Of a stretch of 64,000 nucleotides of DNA, positions 18,913 through 26,500 are shown piece by piece (positions within the stretch are counted from its first letter, which is position 1; each line of letters opens with the position of its first letter). The DNA is from Stenotrophomonas bentonitica. GTDB taxonomy: Bacteria; Pseudomonadota; Gammaproteobacteria; Xanthomonadales; Xanthomonadaceae. Location of the stretch: the NCBI RefSeq assembly GCF_013185915.1, contig NZ_JAAZUH010000001.1, positions 1,488,001-1,552,000 of the forward strand. Reading direction: 5' to 3'. The position numbers were made by a program, and so were the translations under genes. Under the pieces are notes generated by a model. The model was not told where the DNA came from, did not search any database, and saw nothing but the letters and a program-made list of their open reading frames with translations.

Positions 18913-19128
18913 CTAGCGGGTCATGAACTTGCTGCAAACAATCAACGCTATCAACCACGCAACGACGGGGTAGACTCCGCTCCAGACTTCATCTGCTGCA
19001 TCGAGACCTGCGACTGCCAGCACAACAAGGAAGGCAATCAAGAGAGCAGCAAATGCCATTGCGCTCGCCGCGAACACCACGACCGAGTACGCCTTGAGTT
19101 TCGCCACGCGGCTCCGGACACGCTCCAC
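18913..19128 (-). CDS. small two-span membrane protein, unknown
   Basis: Product of about 71 aa from a GTG preceded by AAAGGGG (MERVRSRVAKLKAYSVV..). Two hydrophobic spans (FAALLIAFLVVLAVAGL and VYPVVAWLIALIVC) are joined by a short acidic loop. A TTG at 19143 would overlap the previous stop and is the alternative start. It sits in the minus-strand train behind Rhs and could be a membrane-type immunity protein. Confidence 0.5.
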   Translation of the reverse strand: MERVRSRVAKLKAYSVVVFAASAMAFAALLIAFLVVLAVAGLDAADEVWSGVYPVVAWLIALIVCSKFMTR

Positions 19129-19139
19129 ATTCGCCCCTT

Positions 19140-19463
19140 TCAATCAGCGCCAAGAAAATGCTGAATCAAAGGCACGAATCCGATCGCAAGCAACAGCAGG
19201 ACAAAAACTCCGAGCGAAGCCACGTGAACGAAAGAAACCACCGTGATCAGCTTCGACGCACCCCGCTCTTTCATCACGGCAATGCTCCCATGGAAGCCAT
19301 CCCGCGCAACTGTCAGATCGCGCGTCGGCATGACGGGAAGCGAAGCCATGACCATCTCGCCGGCCGTTCGATTTAACTCTCGCCTGGCCAGAAAAACAAC
19401 CCATGATCGACTGATCATATGAGCGACCATACTGTAGAAGAGTCCGGGCACGAGTTCATCCAT
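19140..19463 (-). CDS. small membrane protein, unknown
   Basis: Product of 107 aa from the ATG giving MDELVPGLFYSMVAHM; an upstream in-frame ATG at 19529 is possible but adds uncharacteristic sequence. There is an amphipathic N-terminal part, a polar middle (LPVMPTRDLTVARDGFHG) and a strong C-terminal span (GVFVLLLLAIGFVPLIQHF). I recognise no family. It lies in the same run as its neighbours at 18913 and 19536. Confidence 0.5.
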   Translation of the reverse strand: MDELVPGLFYSMVAHMISRSWVVFLARRELNRTAGEMVMASLPVMPTRDLTVARDGFHGSIAVMKERGASKLITVVSFVHVASLGVFVLLLLAIGFVPLIQHFLGAD

Positions 19464-19535
19464 GACTGCTACGTTACACGCTTGCACCCGATCAAGGGAG
19501 GGGTGCCATCGAGGTTCGAAACCCTCCACCAGCGG

Positions 19536-19769
19536 TCAGCCGATCCGCGAATTCTTCTCCGACTCCCTCTTCTTGGCTCTTCGCCGCCTGATCAGATAGA
19601 CCGGCCAAAATAGAACCACCCATGTAATGAGCGTGTACTGGTTGATCCGATAGATGGCAAGCTGACCGTCGATGAACACCGGACCAAACGCGAAGTACCC
19701 GATCATCAACACGTACGAAATGAAGAGTGACTGGAACAACGAGACGAGAACTTCCTTGATGGTCTTCAT
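19536..19769 (-). CDS. small two-span membrane protein, unknown
   Basis: Product of 77 aa with an excellent Shine-Dalgarno (CCAGGAGTTGCA before ATG). The spans are LFISYVLMIGYFAFGPVF and YTLITWVVLFWPVYLI, followed by a strongly basic tail (RRRRAKKRESEKNS), so both ends are probably cytoplasmic. No family is recognised. As part of the Rhs train it may be an immunity protein against a membrane-active toxin; that is inference. Confidence 0.6.
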   Translation of the reverse strand: MKTIKEVLVSLFQSLFISYVLMIGYFAFGPVFIDGQLAIYRINQYTLITWVVLFWPVYLIRRRRAKKRESEKNSRIG

Positions 19770-19890
19770 TGCAACTCCTGGAGTATTCGTTGAAACAGCT
19801 GAACCTCATCGCCCGCACGAACACATGACGCCAGCTGCTTCGGATTGACCCTGCCTTCTGCACGCCTCCCGCTCAAAGCCCTATTCCGTC

Positions 19891-20592
19891 CTATCCAAAC
19901 TTCCTCAGCATCACCTGCTCAGCAACGACCTCTACAAAGCCTTCCCTGCAGTAAATCCAGACGATCCCGCCCTTCACGTTCACGCGCAAGGATGCAATGT
20001 TCCCGAACCGGACCGAATCCCTCATGGCAGCGACGTCCAATCTCAGATTGCAGGACTTCACTCCGTAGAAGGATAGAACTGCAGGAACGAGGTCAGACGA
20101 TAGATCACCAACGCGCATCAGGACATGAGCCGTCACCATCCCTAGTGCCGGCAATATGCCTACATGCTGCAGAAACCCAAAATCGAAGTCTACGTCGTAC
20201 AGCGCTTTATAGTCCGAAAGCAGGACGGGCATCGACTCGCCGGAGTCACTGTCATCTAAAGGCGTCGAATCCCCCAGCGTCAGATTCGTCGCGCCTGCTT
20301 CCAGCATCCCTCCTGTCACGTAGGCACGAAAGAGGCCGCTCGCGTAGTAGTGACCATCCTGCACGTTACCTGGCCAGGCGTTGTCCAGCATCTCTGCGAA
20401 GTTGAACGACGCAAAGAACGAGTGCAGCCCCTGACAGGTGATCACTACCCGCTCGCCCTTCGGCATCTGGCCGCCAGATCCCTCAACCTCAACCGTGCAC
20501 ACCAGCCGATCAAGCGCGAGTTGGACAGACGTCAGCGCCGTGTCGTGGAGCGCAACGCCCTTCAGAGGATTCCCGGCTTGCCCAGCAACCAT
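19891..20592 (-). CDS. unknown protein in Rhs-associated gene train
   Basis: Product of 233 aa; ATG after GAGTGAGGAATT. It has no signal peptide or span and appears to be an alpha/beta cytoplasmic protein. Segments VALHDTALTSVQLALDRLVC, SSDLVPAVLSFYGVKSCNLR and SLRVNVKGGIVWIYCREGF suggest strands of a globular immunity-like fold, but I do not recognise the family. Base composition is lower in GC than the core genes. Intergenic 20593-20708 shows no ORF I can support. Confidence 0.6.
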   Translation of the reverse strand: MVAGQAGNPLKGVALHDTALTSVQLALDRLVCTVEVEGSGGQMPKGERVVITCQGLHSFFASFNFAEMLDNAWPGNVQDGHYYASGLFRAYVTGGMLEAGATNLTLGDSTPLDDSDSGESMPVLLSDYKALYDVDFDFGFLQHVGILPALGMVTAHVLMRVGDLSSDLVPAVLSFYGVKSCNLRLDVAAMRDSVRFGNIASLRVNVKGGIVWIYCREGFVEVVAEQVMLRKFG

Positions 20593-20708
20593 AATTCCTC
20601 ACTCCCAATCAGCAAAAGCTAAGTTACCTACAGCGCTATCGACCATCTGGACCCTATGTGCAGAATCCCGGTGTCCACCGAACATTGCGTGCAAGCTTGA
20701 ATCTTAAT

Positions 20709-21098
20709 CTAACCGCCGCCCTCCGCCTCCGGGAACACCCTGTCGTCGCCGAACTCCCTGCACAACGCCTGCCTGACCAACCCAGTAACTGCGTACCAGG
20801 ATGTGTTCGAATGAGAGTCCACTCCATTGGGATAGGACGTCTCCAGCAGATGAAGTGTCTCTGCCCTGGGCATCTTTCGCCTTTCCTCTACAAGGATGGA
20901 GCGACGGTGCTTCTTCATCAGTAGTCGAAACTGCTTGAGATTTTCTACACCGAACCCGCGCAACTGGTTGATGACGCCTGAAACGTCAAAGCTCCCATAG
21001 TCATTGCGTCTACGGAACAGCGACAGCACGACTCTCCGTAGGGCCGGCGGGTCCAGCGCTTGCAGATCTTTCCTCGCCCTTGCATTCGATCGCCTCAT
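20709..21098 (-). CDS. unknown basic helical protein in Rhs-associated gene train
   Basis: Product of 129 aa from the ATG giving MRRSNARARKDLQALDP, preceded by a purine-rich Shine-Dalgarno (GAAGGGGAAGGAT). The N-terminal half is basic and helical (LRRVVLSLFRRRNDYG), then QLRGFGVENLKQFRLLMKKH and a C-terminal SWYAVTGLVRQALCREFGD. An in-frame start at 21167 exists but has no support. No family is recognised; it may be an orphan immunity or accessory protein. Confidence 0.55.
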   Translation of the reverse strand: MRRSNARARKDLQALDPPALRRVVLSLFRRRNDYGSFDVSGVINQLRGFGVENLKQFRLLMKKHRRSILVEERRKMPRAETLHLLETSYPNGVDSHSNTSWYAVTGLVRQALCREFGDDRVFPEAEGGG

Positions 21099-21189
21099 AT
21101 CCTTCCCCTTCCTACGGCCCGCAAGCCTGTCGCACACTTCTCGAGATGTTCGCATGGGCCAAGCCAAAGGTACGCCAGAATGGCACCCC

Positions 21190-21216
21190 GGTAGAGCCGG
21201 GCTCTGCCCGGCTGCC
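21190..21216 (+). repeat. SMAG/REP palindrome inside the immunity train
   Basis: GGTAGAGCCGGGCTCTGCCC followed by GGCTGCC, between the genes at 20709 and 21296. Its presence shows the island has been resident long enough to collect host repeats. Confidence 0.85.
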
Positions 21217-21295
21217 TCGACGGATCAAGTCACATAACGATCAGAATCCAAAGGCTCAAAGCCGCACCCTTCCGACGAGACCAGAGCCCCCCCCT

Positions 21296-21679
21296 CTACC
21301 AAGACGGCGCGGCAACAGCCCTGATATGCGCCCACAACGCATCGGCCATACCGTTCCGCCAAGTCGCCCCGAGTACCTTCCTAAACTGCTGGTCGCGCCT
21401 GCAGGTTGCTTCAATACGGTCTACAAACCGCTCACCGTGAGCAACCAACAGGTCTTCTAGGGGCCCAGCAGCCAGATTGGAAAGAATCAGGTCGCTTCCA
21501 TCCAGCCGCCGGATCTCCTCAATCATCTCCCACGCCTTCTCCGGATCCTCGAGGACCAGCTCATGGGCACTGCAGAATGCCCAAAACAGCGCTTCGCGTT
21601 CCGGCGACGCCTCTGCAAGGCGATGAAGCGCTATCCAGGCAGCAGCGATCTCGCCAATGCCCCGCTCTTCAATGGCCAT
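21296..21679 (-). CDS. DUF6869-like protein, probable immunity/accessory protein
   Basis: Product of 127 aa from the ATG giving MAIEERGIGEIAAAW. It is all-helical, with motifs AWEMIEEIRRLD, LSNLAAGPLEDLLVAHGERF and FRKVLGATWRNGMADALW. From memory these are the hallmark of DUF6869, a small family frequent near Rhs and other polymorphic toxins; the biochemical role is unknown. The ATG overlaps the stop of the upstream gene (21669) by 11 nt, so the two are coupled. Confidence 0.65.
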   Translation of the reverse strand: MAIEERGIGEIAAAWIALHRLAEASPEREALFWAFCSAHELVLEDPEKAWEMIEEIRRLDGSDLILSNLAAGPLEDLLVAHGERFVDRIEATCRRDQQFRKVLGATWRNGMADALWAHIRAVAAPSW

Positions 21680-21959
21680 GTTCGCCCTGTTCATCGTCAC
21701 CAAGCCCTACGCCCGCTCGGGCAACGAACTCAATTTCATCATCGAGCTCCGGGTAGTGGACCATACCAGCGCCCGCGGTTTCGATCATCACGCCGCTCGA
21801 CAGAAAGCCACCGCCCACCAATTCTTCCTTGGTAAGCCAGCCTTCGTAGCCGCTCAGGCACTCCCACTGGTCGTAATCGCAGACCACGATGCCCTTATCA
21901 CCCTCAAGAAGAACGAAGTCTCCGATGCGAATCCTGCGACCATTGCTCACGTAGTTCAC
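21669..21959 (-). CDS. small protein, probable orphan immunity protein (paralogue of 18440-18667)
   Basis: Product of 96 aa from a GTG with strong Shine-Dalgarno (TTGGAGGGTGCT). It reads VNYVSNGRRIRIGDFVLLEG, then a central WLTKEELVGGGFLSSGVMIE and GAGMVHYPELDDEIEFVARA. The plan is the same as the 75-aa protein at 18440 (IGD-x-V, G-x-VV-x-D, GMVHYP, E/L-x-RA ending), but the sequences have diverged. An ATG at 22037 is in frame, but the Shine-Dalgarno and homology favour the GTG. It is coupled with the following DUF6869-like gene. Confidence 0.65.
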   Translation of the reverse strand: MNYVSNGRRIRIGDFVLLEGDKGIVVCDYDQWECLSGYEGWLTKEELVGGGFLSSGVMIETAGAGMVHYPELDDEIEFVARAGVGLGDDEQGEHGH

Positions 21960-22118
21960 AGCACCCTCCAAGCAACTGAGACGTGCATCCACAGGGCGCA
22001 CCGACTTCCATCCCCTACGGATTCGACACCGCACCACATGGGCCTCGAACGAACGGGCACTCTGTTCACAGCTGGAAAGTAGCAGACCGGAACGTGCATC
22101 CGCGTGCGTCCCTGACCT

Positions 22119-22607
22119 TCAGGCCAAGCCTTCCCTTTCCTGCAGGAACTCCAAGGCTACCTCATTCCCGGCCGCCGCAGCTTTGCGAATCAGCCGCAGC
22201 CCCTCTTCCTCGTCCTTGGCAACGCCCATTCCACGGAGGAGCGCGAAACCGTACTCGTACTCGCCTGGTGGGTAGCCGTGAGCTGCGGCGGGAGCCATGA
22301 AGCTCATGGCGAGGCCCGGATCCAACCGAACCCTGTCTCCGAACAGGTGGTACATGCCCAGGGTGAACTGCGCGGGCGCATACCCTTTGCCTGCTGCCTC
22401 AGCCAAGAGGCGCAGGTGGCGCGCCTCGAACTCGCTGTTGTCCTCGCCGGGGTAACTCGACATCGACGACAGGTAGATAGCCTCAGGGTTGCCTGACTCG
22501 ACCAACGGTGCCAGTAGTAGCGAAACACTTTGCCAGTCGTTGGACGCTACCAGGCGATCATACTCACCGGTCAGATCGGTAGGGAGGTTACTCGTCAGAC
22601 TATTCAC
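22119..22607 (-). CDS. Sel1-like repeat protein
   Basis: Product of about 162 aa from the GTG that overlaps the upstream stop by 8 nt (VNSLTSNLPTDLTGEYDRL). Two Sel1/TPR-like repeats are clear: LLAEAAGKGYAPAQFTLGMY and the segment APAAAHGYPPGEYEYGFALL, followed by LRLIRKAAAAGNEVALEFL. Such alpha-solenoids mediate protein-protein contacts and are often found as immunity or adaptor proteins near Rhs/T6SS effectors. There is no signal peptide in this reading, so it is probably cytoplasmic. Confidence 0.65.
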   Translation of the reverse strand: MNSLTSNLPTDLTGEYDRLVASNDWQSVSLLLAPLVESGNPEAIYLSSMSSYPGEDNSEFEARHLRLLAEAAGKGYAPAQFTLGMYHLFGDRVRLDPGLAMSFMAPAAAHGYPPGEYEYGFALLRGMGVAKDEEEGLRLIRKAAAAGNEVALEFLQEREGLA

Positions 22608-22770
22608 TCTCACGACCTCTAGCCTTCTGGCGCCGGCCAACGCCTTTGGAACGCAGATGCCGGCGCGCAGTCACGAACAGGACAAATGCGGCGCCGGAGA
22701 CTACCCACGCCCCACCAATGACCCGATGAGCCGCGACTTCGCCGAATAGGAGCCGAAGTGCACTATTCAT
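22600..22770 (-). CDS. tiny membrane protein, unknown
   Basis: Product of about 56 aa from the ATG giving MNSALRLLFGEVAAHRVIGG. One span (WVVSGAAFVLFVTA) is followed by a basic tail (RRHLRSKGVGRRQKARGR). In-frame ATGs further up (22821, 22905) are possible but poorly supported. The stop overlaps the Sel1-protein start. Confidence 0.4.
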   Translation of the reverse strand: MNSALRLLFGEVAAHRVIGGAWVVSGAAFVLFVTARRHLRSKGVGRRQKARGRESE

Positions 22771-22901
22771 CTGGCAGTCCGCCCTGCAGGGCACTGCTTC
22801 TGGAGGCACGCCCGTCATCATGAGCAGGGTAGTTCGGCATAGGGTCGCATATCCTTCTGTCGGAAGGTGTCGTGAGTTGCCCATCCAAGAAACACCGAAC
22901 G

Positions 22902-23558
22902 TCACACGTATGGATCAAAGTCCAACGATGCACCGCACGACGCAATAGCTTGAATCAGTTCAGCGGGAAGATAGAGGGCTGCATGGATGCCGCGTTCACT
23001 GGAGAGACGAACGCCAACCTGCGGGTCCCACAATGCAATGTCTTCCCCCACCTGTTGAGTCGCGCCGGCGATTGCCTCAGCTACAGTGGCTTGTAGATCG
23101 TCTAGCGTGTACCACTGACGACTCAAACGAGAGAGGACAACCTCCTTTCCAGAGGTAGGCGAGTCGCCAACAAAAACTACGACGAGTTCCGGCCGTGCTA
23201 CGGACTCCCCTCGATATGCTTCTTGTGCCTCGTCTTCCTCGATTATTGTGGCAACGGAGCAATGGTCGAAGTCCAAGGAGGCGGAGGCGTACGCTATCTG
23301 ACGAATCCTCGCTGCGGAAAGGTTAAGGCAAGGCCTGAGCCCCTCGTCGCTCCGGACACGAACTTTAAGGCGTGGGCTAAGCGTTCGCAGCCCGTCTGCC
23401 AGAGTTGCGACAGCGTTCCCAAGTACGCACCCAACCAACGACGCCACATTCTCAATCGTGTATTTGTCGCTGTCCATCTGGGCGATGATTACTTCCTGAT
23501 CACTAGCTGGATGAGTCCCGAGTAACTCTACGAGCACCTCATGACTATTCACTTCCAT
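22902..23558 (-). CDS. probable cognate immunity protein of the Rhs toxin, tandem-duplicated domain
   Basis: Product of 218 aa. The ATG lies inside the 3' end of the Rhs gene (10-nt overlap) behind GAGGAG, so it is translated with Rhs. It consists of two copies of one domain of about 100 aa. Copy 1 runs from VIIAQMDSDKYTIENVAS.. to IAYASASLDFDHCS; copy 2 runs from VVLSRLSRQWYTLDDLQ.. to IASCGASLDFDPYV. Each copy has the order YT-x2-(D/E)-helix-V(R)-RS/SxEG-L-x-A-IRQIA-x2-ASLDFD. There is no signal peptide. Position and overlap are typical of the immunity gene that protects the producer from the Rhs C-terminal toxin; the family is not recognised. Confidence 0.7.
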   Translation of the reverse strand: MEVNSHEVLVELLGTHPASDQEVIIAQMDSDKYTIENVASLVGCVLGNAVATLADGLRTLSPRLKVRVRSDEGLRPCLNLSAARIRQIAYASASLDFDHCSVATIIEEDEAQEAYRGESVARPELVVVFVGDSPTSGKEVVLSRLSRQWYTLDDLQATVAEAIAGATQQVGEDIALWDPQVGVRLSSERGIHAALYLPAELIQAIASCGASLDFDPYV

Positions 23559-26500
23559 CGGTAGTTTGTCTCCTCGACTACAGCCCCCCTACATCCCATA
23601 CGCTTGACAACTATACGCCCGTCGTCGCAACCACATAGATCGTAGAAGGAGATACCCTTGTTGGTCCCGAGCCAATCCTCTTTAACCGCGTGCCCATCAA
23701 TTCCTGCACGCCGCAGCAATGCCGTATCAAGCTTTTTGTCGCACCGCTCACCATCCTCCGGGCAGAAGGCTTCACCAGCGGCTCTTCCGGCCTTCTGACC
23801 TGCAATTCCCCCGACGAATCCACCCGCTGCAGCCCCCGAAAGTCCGCCTGCACCCGCACAAACCAAGGCGCCAGGCCCGGTGACACTACATGCGGCCCCA
23901 CCACCTGCGGCACCGAGATTGCCACCAAGAACTGCTCCTCCGAGTGTCCCGCAGACCACTCCTACAACCTCTGCCGCAACTACGCACCGCTTGTTTTTCT
24001 CGAGTCCGAGCGGATCAGCGAAGCTCAGCGGGGCTGAGCCAACGTATGCATATGTACTCGGGCCACCTTGCAAGCCAATGGGATCACTTTGTGAATAGCG
24101 CCCCGACTTGGCCTCGTAGTCTCTGAAATAGTTGTAGCTCAGCCCTGACGTCAACTCGTATCGCTGCCCAGGAAAGCGAAGGTCGAACGTCACCGCTATT
24201 CCATTCTGATCAGGATCCTCGGACGGGGCGGCTGATCCGAACGCCTCAGCCAGCATGCTCCAACTCCAAACTGCCACATCACGCTGCGGATCGATTACAG
24301 CGCGTGGCGAACCCAGATGGTCGGATTCGATGTAGAGGATTCTTCCGGCTTGTAACAGCCCCACCGGCCGCGATCCGAGCCATACGACCTGCTGGGCAGG
24401 GGCACCGCTCTCTGCATATCTGCCCAACCACTCACCACCCTGCCCATGCAGGTGCAGCGCTCTTTCAGCGCCCGCCTGCTGCAGGACACGCTGTCTAGCG
24501 GCGTTGTGGCGGTAGGTGGCCTGCACGGAAGCCGCATCGGTCGAACTACTCAGCTGACCAGCAAGGTCATAGGCGTACTGCCACTCACTCCCGATTGTCA
24601 GGGTATTGCCCGCTGTATCGTACGTGCGAGTAGCTCCATGCACTGACGTTAAGCGGTGACTATCAGCCGCGTAGACATACAACTGGGTTCCCGCCGAGTT
24701 GGCAAAGCTCAGCCGATTGCCAGTAGCGTCATAACTGTACTGCTCAATCGCCACGCCAGTCCGCGCGTCCTTGAACGCAGTCAGGCGCCCCAGTGCGTCA
24801 TAGTCCAGCGTCGCACCCTGCCCTTGCTGACCCACATCGGTCAGCGAGGTCATGTTGCCCACCGGATCGAACCCAAACGCAACATTCAGCCCATCGCGCG
24901 CGTCGCTGATGGCGACCGGGCGATAGTCCTGGTCGTAGCTGCGATCCAGCCGGCGACCATTGCCGAAGGTCCAGGTCGTCACCGGGCCGAAAGGCAGCGT
25001 CTTCAGGCCCTGCAGCAGTACTTCGCGGCTACCACCGGCCGGGGTGACCCCCATGCTGATGACCTGGCCAAGCGCATCGTAGCCATAGTCGACCAGACTG
25101 CCGTCCGGGTAGGTCATGGACTGCAGTCGGCCAGAGGCCTCGTAGGCATAGCGCAGCGTCAACGCCTGCCCGTCCGTAACCTGCACGCGGCGGACAAGAT
25201 CGCCCATGAGGTTGTAGCAGTAGTCCGTGCGGCCGCTGGGGTCGATCATGCTGGCGAGCCGGCCCACGCCTGCACGCTCGCCTTCAGTGCATTGGCTGGA
25301 AGGCTGGTCGTAGACGTAGTGGATGTCGGCTGCGGGGTCGATGAAGGTTACCGCCGTGGTGCGCCCGAGTGCGTCGTAGCTGTAGCTCGCCGTTACCCCG
25401 CGCGCATCCGTCCGGCTCAGCACGTTGCCCGCGCTGTCGTAGGTGAAGGTTGTCGTTCCGGTGTCTGGGCTGACCTGGGTCAGGACGTCGCCGAATCCGT
25501 TTCGGGCGTAGGTAGTCTTCAAACCCTTGGGATCGCTGACCTCCACCACGTTGCCTTCTGCGTCGTACTTGAACCCCGTCTCGGCGCCGATGCCACCCAC
25601 GTCCTGCAGGGTGCGCTTGAGGCGGTTGAGCGAGTCGTACTCCTGCTGAGTCACGTGGCCCAGCGGCGACGTTACCGAGACCTGATTCCCCACAGCGTCA
25701 TAGGTGAAGTCAGTAGGGTTTGCCTGCCCGTCGGCCAGCGTCACCAGTTGGCTCAGCCCGTTGTACACGCGGGACTGCGTGCGGGTCACCTGTCCGTCGG
25801 GGCCTCGGTAGGATTCATGTATCCGGTTGCCAGCGGCATCCAGAGTGTATTGGATAGTGTTGCCCGCTCCATCGCCCACCTTGATCAACCGCTGCGCGGC
25901 GTCGTACTCGTAGCTGGCCACGCTTCCGTCCGGGCTAGTTACGCGACTTACCTGGCCCGTGGGCAGGTACTCCATGGCCGTAACGCGATCGTCCGCAGTA
26001 GAGGCGTCATCTGCCCCCTTCACCGTAGTGGACGCCAGCCAGCCACGCGGCGTGTACTGATACTCGGTCACGACCCCATTGGGGTCCATCACCAGCTGAG
26101 GGCGGCCGTCTCCGTTGTAGGCCAGCACCTCGGTGATGATGCCGAGCGGCTGGATGGTCTTCCAGAGGTCGCCCTTTCGATAGATGCAGGCAGCGCCACC
26201 GGAGGCACAACCAGGTGCGTCCTCCGGGTAGTACGTGTAGGTCACGATGTCTGCAGTACCCGGCAGGGGGCCATCCACAGACAGCAGCAGGCCAAGCACC
26301 GGGCAGCCCATCTGCGGGTTGATCTGCTCGCAGTAGGTGTTGGTAGTGGTGCGGCTCGCACCGGCCGGCGTGACCGTGGTTTCCTGGACTACCTGCCCGC
26401 GCGCGTTGTGCACCCAGGTCTGGGTGCTCGCACTGCTTACGCGCTTTACGATCTGGTTGGTGTCGCGGCGCCGCCATACTTCGGTGACTGTTGCTTCGGC

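Noticed and set aside
19509..19531. tRNA T-arm-like sequence GAGGTTCGAAACCCTCCACCA
   Set aside because: Only two of five stem pairs form and no acceptor, D or anticodon arm can be built around it.
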